64,000 nucleotides of DNA from Polytrichum commune (taxonomy: Eukaryota; Streptophyta; Polytrichopsida; Polytrichales; Polytrichaceae), in the NCBI GenBank assembly GCA_950295325.1, contig OX485807.1:49692440-49756439 (forward strand), written 5' to 3'. The translations under genes and the position numbers were made by a program. Positions 35,822 to 45,962 of this stretch are shown here, one piece after another (positions within the stretch are counted from its first letter, which is position 1; each line of letters starts with the position of its first letter). The notes under the pieces are model-generated. The model worked only from the letters and a program-made list of their open reading frames with translations. It was not told the DNA's origin and searched no databases.

Positions 35822-37207
35822 TTTGAAATGCGTTCAACAAGATCACGCAAGATTATTAGTTCTCATAGAGGATCTTAAATACCGTATAGATGTAGTTAAA
35901 CTTATTTTCAACATATACGTGGACTCCACCACCTTTTTCTCTAGAAGCCACGTAAACCAAACCATCTATCCAAATTGGTATATGAACCATTCAAAGAGAC
36001 GCTATTAACCCTACTTATTTTACTTATTCTTAGAACTGCTTTTCATGTTGTTAGAAAAAGACAATCTAGGGGGACCACTCCACCATGTCAATAAGCACAT
36101 ACACCACCACTGCATACGCAAATGATCTTGTAATAATTACAGATAATATCCAAGCAAAACAATTACAAATCCAAAAGCTCAAAAAATTTGCAAAATGATC
36201 AGATATGGACCTGAACCTTTCGAAATGTGCCATAACATAATGTCCGAACAAAATTAAATTCAAACCAAACACCTTCAAAACATACATCTAAGCAGAAAAT
36301 ATACCTACAAAAATCAAAATGTCCCCACTTTTATCAAAAATTAACCATACAAATACCTAGGTATACATCTTGTTCCATCACATTAATGGAGAATCCAAAA
36401 AGCAATCACCACCAACAAAGCCCAACAAACAAAGCAAACTCACTAACCAACTTCAAACAAAAGATAAAAAGTACTAAACATGGTTATTAAACCCAACATT
36501 GCATACATCTACTATGGTGCCCATTTCTCCAAATCGGACATCAAAAAATTAGACAAAATACTTAGCATATTCACCCCATTTTTTTTTGCAATATTTCTAA
36601 GAGTAATCGAGCATCCTCACCTACCTTTCCAACGAAGACTTTGGCATCAACACCGCCTCTCTCCTCCCAAATCACATAACGTGCATGGGCCAACAATTAA
36701 TTCAAGCACTTAATGATATGGGAGAGTTGGGCATTAATTACCAAGGCCTCATTAAATACAAAACTACTAAATACTAAAGATCTTTATATCTCTCCAAACT
36801 AAAATGTCAATCCCACTTCCCTCTCACATGCCCCCTCCAACTCACACAATACAACTCACTCCACAACCATGACATCCTCTTTGGATCTATGGGCCATGCC
36901 TAAACCTCCAAATCGACGGGTATTGGACACACCCAAACCTCCAAATGAACTGGAATTCGACACGTACATGGTATTGACCACAACACCATCCTCAAAGTGA
37001 TACATTGGACAAAAATGGCCGCCAAAAAACGCACCAACATAACAACCATCTTAATCATTAACCACCAAGACTAGTCAACCCAACAACTTCCTCTAAACCA
37101 ACACACAGATACACACACAATAGCAACCATCTCATCACACACCATATTCTACAACCCCACACTAGAATGGCCAAAATATTATCAATACACACAAACATCC
37201 CTTACAT

Positions 37208-38331
37208 GGGTGCAAACCTGGTAAAGTGGACCCAAAAAGTTTTGCGGTATCTTAAAACCATAGTTTTTTTTGGCCAAATGCCTAAATATAATAGAAAATG
37301 TTGTTTAAATTTCATTACTTCTTATGCTGACCTCTATTGTTATGTTAAGTACTCAAATGTACTAAGATGAGATCTTCAAAACTTATCATTAAAAGTAATA
37401 CTAAAAAACAAATGGCTAGATATGGTTTTGGATGTAAATTTCATGACCTTAACTAAATTGAACTTGATTTTTTTCTTCATATTCCTTGAATTCATTATAC
37501 ACTTGAGGTCATTGTGAATTTCTAATCATAGAAAATCACAAATTCAATGTAGTTTTATCATATTTAAATTTATTTTTGACAATTAGTTGTTGAATACCAC
37601 CACTTGCACTGTCTTCTAGAATATGTAAATTTTGATAGTAGAAATTGCTTGCTTTGGAAGACCAATATATTTTAAACATATAATGATTTAAAAAAAATTA
37701 AAAGTTAGTATATTGGGGAGCAAGCACAATCAAGTATACAAAAAAATGCTTTGGTATATTAGAACCACAATTTTTTTGGTCAAACGCCTAAAAGTAGTAG
37801 CAAAGTGTTGTTTGAATTGGAATTTTAATTGGCATCCTCTATTGTTGTGTTAGGTACTTAAATATAGAATATCAAGATGAGATCTTCAAAACCTATCATT
37901 AAAAGTATTGCTTAAAAAGTAATGGCTAAGTTTGGTTTTGGACGTAGATTTCATGACCTTAAACATTTTGAAGTACATTTTTTGTTTTTTTTGGTGTTTC
38001 TTTGTTTTTTCTTTGTGTACTTTTTTCCCCATATTCCTTGTATTCATTATAAACTTAAGGGCACCATTACAAAAAAAAATAGAAAAAAAATCAATTTAAT
38101 GTTATTTCATCATAGTTAGAAATTAGAAAATTAGTAAGTGTTCAATATACCTACTTGCAAACTACTTGCACCATCTTCTTAAATATATAGATTTTTTCTT
38201 GAAAAAAATTTGCCAAAATAAATTACTTGGGTTTGTAGATCAATGTGTTTCTCAAATGCTTATAATTTTTTCCTTCACAAAATTCAAAGTTAGTGTAATA
38301 TAAGAGTTGTCCACTTTACCGTGCTTGCACC
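37208..38331. mobile_element. 1.12-kb inverted-repeat DNA element inserted in the LINE
   Basis: The left end GGGTGCAAACCTGGTAAAGT and the right end ACTTTACCGTGCTTGCACC are inverted repeats of about 24 bp. TACAT occurs just outside both ends (37203-37207 and 38332-38336), an apparent 5-bp target duplication. LINE coding homology stops at the left border and resumes right after it. The interior is a diverged direct duplication: about 37232-37738 and 37739-38300 share 'gatgagatcttcaaaac' and 'atttcatgacctta'. No transposase is readable. Confidence 0.75.
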
Positions 38332-38343
38332 TACATCCATAAT

Positions 38344-39030
38344 ATGCATCCACAACTAAACAAATTCCCCCCTTCCCCCCCCCCCCCCCGCAGCCAAAAC
38401 AACCACCACATTATCCCTACGGATCCCTACCAAATACATACCTCCACACCCACCTTCTCAAATTTAATACACAGCAATGCATATACACATACGGCTCCTT
38501 CATTGCCCCTACCAAAAACTCCAAAGGGCACATCGAAGGCAACATTGCCGGCTCAAGAGTTTAACCATGAAATTTCAACTATCAAAAATAAATCCCCATA
38601 CATATACAAATGGCTCTCAAATAAACAAATTAACCACAAACTATCTAACGTTTTTTTGGAAAACCCTAGGGATATTAGGGCTCAAACCACACAAACCTTA
38701 AAATTCCGATATGCCCAATACATAGGCAACCACATAAAAAAATATGGGCCTCTCACCCACCCGAAGCCCAATTGCACACTATGCCCAACTAACGACAAAG
38801 ATACATGGTCCCACCTCTTGTCCACATGTGAGAAGCAACACCTCAAAGGCCTTAGAATTGCCAGACACAACAAAAGCCATCCACTTCAATGCCAAACGCT
38901 ACAAGCCATCAAAGCCACCCAGTTGTACACTCTAATCAATGTAGGAATCCATGCTAACACACCTCCAAATTCCACATTCCCAAATTGGTTCTTCATATCA
39001 CTTGCACACATTCATTGTGTGTATGCCTAG
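38344..39030 (+). pseudogene. LINE C-terminal ORF piece (zinc knuckle)
   Basis: The open frame of 228 codons carries CTLCPTNDKDTWSHLLSTCE, with Cys/His spacing C-x2-C-x8-H-x4-C and then LRIARHN, as in the C-terminal tail of plant and fungal LINE reverse transcriptases. It begins in a C15 run (38375-38389), directly downstream of the inserted element, so the first residues are not LINE-derived. Confidence 0.75.
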
Positions 39031-39610
39031 CCAAACTAAGACAAGATGTTCTATGCATTCTAGGATCACCCAACAACATCCCAACACCAATAATTCTCTC
39101 CCCCTCCCTCCCACACACTCCAATTTATAGAATTCACTTAATGCCACGATAGATACCTCAAACAAGCCATTGCACATAAGTACACTTAATAGGACCCATT
39201 ATTGAGCATCCTACGGAATGTCGGTTGGAAAGTAAATCCCCTCATAACCATCACAGTCGGGTAAAGGGGAGCCGTACACGAACACTCCGTGAATAAACTC
39301 AACAACATCAACATCCCAAAATTCAACATTAAAAACCTGATGAAAAGCATACACCATAATGCCATCAAATATCTTACATACCTAATATCCTTAACAAAAG
39401 AAAATCATAGAATGAACAAGCACTTGTCCCAACCCTTCCTTTAAACACAGAACACACGGACATCACCCATAGAATATTTTTACGTTACTTTGAATATATA
39501 GAACCCACCTCCCAAAAGGAAGGCATAACACCTTATCTTCGATCATGGTCAACCATGATCAATATAAGGCTAACGGGCTCACATTCATGTTGCTTAATAA
39601 ACCGGCGTAT

Positions 39611-39859
39611 TCTTTTCTTTTGTCTTTTTTTGAAAGAGAGCATGCAAAGTTAGGAGACGATGGACAATTCCCTGGGCACCGAAATGGATGTCGTTGTGCC
39701 GTCTAGCAAAGAACCTTAGGCAGGTTTATGTCAACCAGATATATTGAGCACTTTGGGTGAGGACCTTCACTTCTTTGTGAAGGTTGGAGTGAATTTGCGG
39801 TGAATCGTTGGGCAACAGGCGGAGGGGGCATTGGAACAAGAGGCTCTTTCACTCCTACC
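39611..39859. other. Short intergenic stretch
   Basis: T-rich sequence after the LINE. No feature is recognised. Confidence 0.4.
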
Positions 39860-40072
39860 AGTGGCTGCTCAAAATCTGGCCAAAGGTGGTCTGAGACGAC
39901 CCTAAATTACTGGATGATGGTGGAGAGATACCCAAATCTCAAGGAAGAGGTTGGCGGTTCGATTCCTGGCTGTGAAATCTCCTCTCTACTTGACGAAAAA
40001 CTTGTTAGGTGGTCAATTGTCTCGTGTTTTGGCGTTGGCTTGTCGGCTGTTTGTCTCAAAAGAAAAACCTAG
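39860..40072 (+). repeat. SINE-like sequence, copy 2
   Basis: It contains TGGCCAAAGGTGG (about 39878), resembling a pol III A box, and GGCGGTTCGATTCCTGG (about 39953), resembling a B box. It ends 'tgtctcaaaagaaaaa'. The order of blocks matches 4600-4845, and the 3' end matches 23026-23125. The A-to-B spacing is wider than in a tRNA. Confidence 0.5.
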
Positions 40073-40246
40073 CCAAAGGGTTTCTCGCATATGAGTATGA
40101 AAAACGTTGGGAATTCCACCTACGCCTCCCCCAGCGTGTCGATCTCTCCAACCACGACATTATGCACCCTTCCCACAAATTGCAAACCGAAACCGTCAAG
40201 GGAGGGGTTCATTTTCAAGCGGTTTACATGTAAAGGGATGTGGCAG

Positions 40247-40576
40247 CACTAGTAGAAAACTTGCCCAAAAGTATCCCAGCTGAAATTGGCTGCGGTTCTT
40301 TTGACCAGCCTGACCTGCAGTCGCTAAACAATTACAGATTTTTGTTTTTTGTTTTGCGATTTTAATGTTACATTTTTTGGGGTGTGTAATATACCGTTGG
40401 AAAGGTATTTTCAGGACCTTTCCAACGGTATATTACACACCCCAAAGTTCTAAAAGTTCAGTCGCTAAACCAAAACAATAATTTTGCAGTCGTTCAGCGA
40501 CTGCAGATCAGGCTGGTCCACAAAACCGCAGCCGATTTTGACTGCGGTTCCTTTTTGGCATAGTTTTCTGCTAATG
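40247..40576. mobile_element. 330-bp CACTA-type MITE with CAG target duplication
   Basis: The ends CACTAGTAGAAAAC and GTTTTCTGCTAATG are inverted and begin with the CACTA signature. CAG flanks both sides (40244-40246 and 40577-40579), the 3-bp duplication expected for CACTA/En-Spm. The arms are inverted over most of their length ('ctgcagtcgctaaac', 'gaccagcctgacctgcag'), and a strong central hairpin surrounds 'ccgttggaaaggt' (40380-40445). A worn copy of the central part lies at 57000-57200. Confidence 0.85.
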
Positions 40577-40759
40577 CAGATGCTTCAAGAAACTCTCATC
40601 TAGTAAGGCCATGAGGAATTCGACTTGGCTGGGCGTAGCACGTTGAGAATGCAGATCGACCCCATTCTCAGATGATGGTTGCCAAATTCAATCTGCAAGG
40701 CTATGGAGGAGGGGTTCTGAGGCCAAGAGTGGCAAAAGGCACAAATGGGGCCATGATTT

Positions 40760-41135
40760 GAGTGTGTATTTATACTTGTGAAAGTAGATGGCATTACTAA
40801 ATTAATTGTAAAATATACATACTAAATCAGCACACTAAATTTAGGTTTCACTTTAGAATGACAAAGACAATTTCAAATGGTAAGTCATAAAAATTATAAC
40901 CTCAATGTTAATGAGGATTTTGTAATTTTATTTGACCTCCAAGTTAATTACATGCTTCATTGATGGTTTCACTTCCAGCCAATGAATTGTTATTTACTAG
41001 TGGGAAGTGCACATATATATTGGATTTTAGACCTTGAAGGTGAAGTGCACTCAATATGGGATTTGTAGTCAAGCGGCCTTCAAGAATGCAAGAGCAATAT
41101 TTTTTTCGAAGTTGGGCGGGGCGGGCAGCAATTTT
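40760..41135. mobile_element. Partial copy of inverted-repeat element family E
   Basis: It matches 44235-44606 in the same orientation ('caatggtaagtca', 'ataacctcaatg', 'aagttaattacatgct', 'ccttgaaggtgaagtgca', 'gggcggg'). Only the right arm is present; the left arm seen at 43951-44042 is missing. Confidence 0.75.
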
Positions 41136-43223
41136 CGGTCGGGTTCAGAAATTTCCGAGGAGGCTGCCCCCGCCCGGATCTGACACCCCCATAGTTCGTA
41201 TGGGGGGACTTAATGTCTGCCAGTTGGAATGAGCTTGGGCTCAAATCTCGGCCTCAACTAGGGTGCCCTAGCCATGCAACAACCCGTTCATACGTTCACC
41301 AATAGGATGTTCCATTGGGCAATGCATTTTGAAGAAATCGGATAGGCTCTTTGTCTGTACTGAACTTTAAAAATATCTACCGACGTATTTTCCAAGTAAC
41401 ACCGGTTGTTTTACGTAGTAAGCTCAAAAGGCTACCCTCTACTCCCCCAAAAATACCTAAAACAACAAAATGATGCAAACATATTAAGCTTTCCAAAAAT
41501 ATCTCGTGTCCACAAGTGAGCGTCTAGGCTTGTAGGGGTTAAATGAATTTAATTCAATGCTCCTATGAAGGGAGGGGGGGGGGGGCAATGATTCTATTTT
41601 GCCTTGTTCAAGAGCAAGATATCTAGCCTTGGCCAAATAACTACAATGATTTGTGCAATTAGGTTGTCTTCGTGAGTAGGTTGCCTTTTTTATGATACAA
41701 ATTATCTTTAGTTAAGTCCGTATCATAAATGGTCAATATTTTGTTTCTTTATTCAATTCTTGTAGTTTGTTACCATGGTAGTAAATATTCAAAATAGTGT
41801 GGAATGTCGGTATATCAACATGGGGCAACCTAATTGCACACAACATATCTTGTAGAGATGCTCCATCGATGGGTTGTGAATCACAAGAACATTGGTTGAC
41901 ATTTATTTACATATTCACCAAAACTTGAGCTTTTGATCATTATAGCCAAAGCGTCCCTACAAGGATCATGGGTGTTGCCATTGGTCTTTAGCCCCGGGGG
42001 GTGGACTCTTTATTGGAAACCTAACTGATGTGCATGGGTCACTATGAAATTTAAACCCCTATATATAGAACCCAAATGCAAACCTAACAAGAAGACACAT
42101 GGTATTCATTGAGGACTATGACCATATGACAACAATGCATGAAAATATGAATGGAATGAAACTAACACATCTATTGTCAAGTTTTCCTCTAAACCTTAGA
42201 GCCCTTTTTGTACATCTACCTTTACTTCGAAAAAAATTAACAACCTTTCTGGATGCACACGCTAGATGGAAAACAATACCTCTCCCATATGTATACTATG
42301 TATGCTAATGCCTCAAATAATACCCTTTCTTACACTCATGCTAGTTCGTACATGATATGAAGAGTCCCCCCCCCCCCCCCCCGCGGCAGATCCTTAACCA
42401 CTATAAATTAGATTTATTATATCCATATTAATTGTGTTGAGAGTTTTGGATGCTTTACATCTACCTTGTAGTGGCAAAGAACCAATGGAAACAAATCGTA
42501 ATCCTTGTAGTGAATGCAAGAAGTTCATTTTACAAGATTCTAAAGCCCCTTTAATGATAGAATTGTATAGTGGTTAGATTAGAGCTTCATTCTCAATGGA
42601 AATCTAAGCATTAACCATTGTAAATGTTGCATAGGGTACACCCTGACCTCCATAATATCACCATGCTTAGTGTCACTCCCTCTCTTATATCCCAAAACCC
42701 TAGGGAATGGATGTTCTTTGTTCAAATCTTCCTCCTTGTCGTCACATTTCCCTCCCATATATCATGGGTTTTAACATTGAAGTTGTCCTCCAATGAATTC
42801 AAACCACACACTTGCACGCATCACGTTGTCATCATGACAATGATGACTTTGTGTTATTCCACAATGTCACATGCTATACTAATCCTCTATTATCACGCAT
42901 TTATATTAACACTACATACTTCATTAATATCATGTGCACTTTGGTTGCCACATGCATGATATCAAGGAGGTTAGAGAGTATAAGGGCGCATCTTATTGCA
43001 TGCACACAATATTGTTTTGGAGATAAATGCCATGTCTAATAATCATAAATAGGACAAATAAGGTTTTATTGTGCAACTGTGGAAACATAAATACTCTTCT
43101 CTTATATTTGTTCACCTTTCCACAAGAGGTTTGTTCAAGAGGTTTACCAAAGATAAAAATAACTAAGGAATTTGATTGCAATATTGTGTAGACTATCTAT
43201 AAGGTTAGGTCACAATTCACAAA
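41136..43223. other. Intergenic with two long G/C homopolymers
   Basis: A run of 12 G lies at 41574-41585 and of 17 C at 42366-42382. A 'gggctcaaatctcggcc' block at about 41230 could be a SINE B box, but its partner box is unclear. No gene is recognised. Confidence 0.45.
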
Positions 43224-43695
43224 GGGTCTCTTCACACACGAGACTGAGAGCCCGTGACCATTGCACTTCAAGCACTCTCATTGGTGGAAAAGGCGGAGCC
43301 GGTCCAAGTTCGCTTCACACTATGCTTGTGGGACCAACGGAGTATGTGAATGCAAGTTTGATGTAAAGTCTACAAGGATTCATACGTGGCATCAAATGGA
43401 TCATGTTTTATGGTCACTTGGACTATTTTCAAAAACCACCTCTTAGAGGTAGGTCTAACATAAAACCAGGAGATCGTGGCATTCCAAACATTCACAACCG
43501 TTGATTTATTCTATTATATCATGCATGAGAACCCGCATGAATAAAAATTCATTGGATAACATTTGGTTGAGGGTCCGGTCACATATGACTTCACACTACA
43601 TGATGTTGGAGGTGTGTTGGGACGGCCTTTGGACACTTTCTTTTGGGCTCTCACACTTTCATGGTCACGGCTCTTGGCTCATGTGTGAAGTGGAC
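43224..43695. mobile_element. About 470-bp inverted-repeat element (family A), full copy
   Basis: The left end 'ggtctcttcacacacgag' with 'gagcccgtgaccattg' is inverted at the right in 'tcatggtcacggctcttgg' and 'catgtgtgaagtggac'. The right half is nearly the same as bases 1-262 of the window. Non-coding. Confidence 0.65.
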
Positions 43696-43950
43696 TAAGC
43701 ATGCCGCATTCTCGTTTCATGTTTGCCCTCCAAATTATTATAACCCATAAAATTGAAAGCCTCTCTGGGTCCCTTATGTATACAAGTTGGATTCAAAGTT
43801 GTCTCAATATGTACAATTCATCTTACAAATGAATTTTAAAGGTAGTAGATGACGGTGACCTAGTATCAGTACTTTAGGTACTTGAATAGATTGCATCATG
43901 GAAACTATCAATTTTGACTATCTATTTATGTGTGTATTGGCCACACCACA

Positions 43951-44606
43951 CCACCCCGCCCAACTTCAAAAAAACCATTGCCCTTGCATTCTTGAAGGCC
44001 ACTTATCCACAAATCCCATATTGAGTGCACTTCACCTTCAAGGCTCAATTAAACTTGTTTAGGCTTTATTTTGCTTAATTAGGCTACATGCACTTACTTG
44101 CACTTGATTGGGCTCAATAAGTTTGAATGTGTATGAATTCTTGTAGAAACTTGGGCCTTGCCCTCAATTACCTTTTAATAAGGCTATTTAGACTTAATTA
44201 CATTCAATCACACTTGATTAGTTTAAATGTGTATGAATACTTTGTGAAAGTAGAAGGTATTAACTAAATTATTGAAAAATAAACTAACTAAAAATAAAAT
44301 ACTAATTTTGTTTCCGTTTCATAATGACAAAGATCCTTTCAATGGTAAGTCACGAAATTTATAACCTCAATGCTAATGAGGGTTTTGTAATATTTTGACT
44401 TCCAAGTTAATTACATGCTTTATTGACAGTTTCACTTCAAAAATGAAATCCTAGTCAATCGCTTATTTACTCAATGAAAGTGAATATATATATATATGTT
44501 GGATTTTGAACCTTGAAGGTGAAGTGCAATCAATATGGAACTTGTGGATAAGTGACCTTCAAGAAAGCAAGGGCAATGGTTTTTCCGAAGTCAAACAGGG
44601 CGGGCA
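43951..44606. mobile_element. About 655-bp inverted-repeat element family E, full copy
   Basis: The arms 43951-44042 and 44513-44606 are about 92-bp inverted repeats ('ccttgaaggtgaagtgca', 'gtggataagtgaccttcaag', 'gcaagggcaatggttttt', 'cagggcggg' and their complements). The interior is AT-rich with no ORF. A second, one-armed copy lies at 40760-41135. Confidence 0.8.
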
Positions 44607-45127
44607 GAAGTTTTCAGTCAAGTCTAGAAATTCTCAAATTTTTAATGGGGGTTGCCCATGTCCATACCTACCTTCCCTGGTATTATCTAATATTTTGATC
44701 CACTTCTATTTCACTTTGGGTCTTGTTCATGTGATCACATTTCTTATTATTGGGGTCCAAAAAAAGTGATCACATGCATAAGACTAAAAGCAACATAAAA
44801 GTAAGTTTTTATATTTTATTCTTAAATAGCATGACATTTTCATTTTTTATACTTCACTAAATATTACATGTGTGCTCTTTAGAGAATATCTCCCTTTACT
44901 TCAAGCTTTGAGATGGGTGCACCTAATTATATTTGTCCTATATGTGTATGTGTAGCCAATGCACTTGTCATGACATCAAGTAGTCATTTTTTTCAGTTCA
45001 AAATGCATTCATGACATTATTCAGATTCATAAAAGTGTTTTGTGGGACTGACAGTACTCCATGTAGTATTCCCGGATATTCCCCACATTCACACTGCTAT
45101 GGATCTGAATAATGTTGTGTTTTCAAG
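44607..45127. other. Intergenic stretch upstream of the RING fragment
   Basis: AT-rich. An exon upstream of 45128 might be expected here, but none is recognisable. Confidence 0.35.
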
Positions 45128-45535
45128 TGGTTGGCTCAAAAGAATTTGCAATCTTGCCCAGTTTGTAGGAGTCTCGTTCATGATAGAGACATCAGTCAGA
45201 TGCTGGTATTAACAGAATTGGAGAATCGAAATGAACCGACTCATGTTGTGAACATGGGGACCAGTGCATTTACATTACAAAGAAGAGGTAATGACAAAAT
45301 ATTGTCACAAGGTAATATTATCTTTCAAATGGCATTATAAAATTTACTTGTTGCAAAAAAATAAAAAATGTAGAAGGTTAAACTGTGCCTACAACCTTGA
45401 TCAGAATGACCTTTTTTTTGCAAATTAGAGATGTCAAGAGGTTGTTGAAAGACTATGCAAGTGCATCGGGAGACCTCAGTTGTGTTAGAATCCTTCCACC
45501 ATCTGACACCTTTACATTGAGGATTAGAGCAATAA
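45128..45535 (+). pseudogene. RING-finger gene fragment (two candidate exons)
   Basis: The first segment (45128-45311) reads WLAQKNLQSCPVCRSLVHDR, the C-terminal half of a RING finger (the C-P-x-C-R ligand pair after the WL.... spacer), preceded by a 'gtgttttcaag' acceptor and followed by a donor 'CACAAG|GTAATA'. A second segment from about 45430 joins in phase and continues VKRLLKDYASASGDLS to a stop at 45535. RING domains act as E3 ubiquitin ligases. The upstream zinc ligands and the N-terminus are absent, so this is probably a gene relic or a terminal fragment. The family was not identified. It is convergent with the allene oxide cyclase gene. Confidence 0.45.
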
Positions 45536-45962
45536 CTTGAAGGGTATTCTTATGTCTGAAATGGCAATAGAAGATCCAGTTGTTGCAGATTGAACTTGGA
45601 GAAGATGAACTTATTCCGTTTTGTAATCTTGACACTGTTTGTTCTTAATCACAGGTGTCCGATCAAGAAAAGTACCCGAATACCACCCACATATGTACCT
45701 AATCATCAGTGAAAGCTGGAGAGAGACCATAAAGCATGCAAATTAGAAGCACACAAAGCGGTGTTTGAGAAGTTGAGAAACTTGAATTGATGACTTGAGG
45801 GATCTGATTGAGATTCTCTCTCCTATGTACACGTAAACTGATCACAATGCAAAAATGGTTCAGTGGGTCAACAATGGCCAGGAAGAACCTACGGAAGGGC
45901 TATGAGAAATTGGGGAATATCATCAAATGAGAGGTTCCAGAACTAAGCTAAGCTAGGTTAAT

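Larger units (their letters stand above)
35822..39610 (+). mobile_element. Decayed LINE (non-LTR retrotransposon), interrupted
   Basis: Plus-strand frames contain, in order: KLIFNIYVDSTT and LFLELLFMLLEKDNLGG (RT palm), TAYANDLVIITDN at about 36110 (the YADD-type motif, with the first D of the pair changed to N), DMDLNLSKCA, VIKPNIAYIYYGAHFSKSDI (36483) and, after an inserted element, LKFRYAQYIGNHIKK (about 38697), then CTLC.....TWSHLLSTCE with LRIARHNKSH (C-terminal CCHC-type zinc knuckle). The product would be the reverse transcriptase for target-primed insertion. Stops and frameshifts make it inactive. The 5' end and the endonuclease are not recognisable. Confidence 0.85.
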
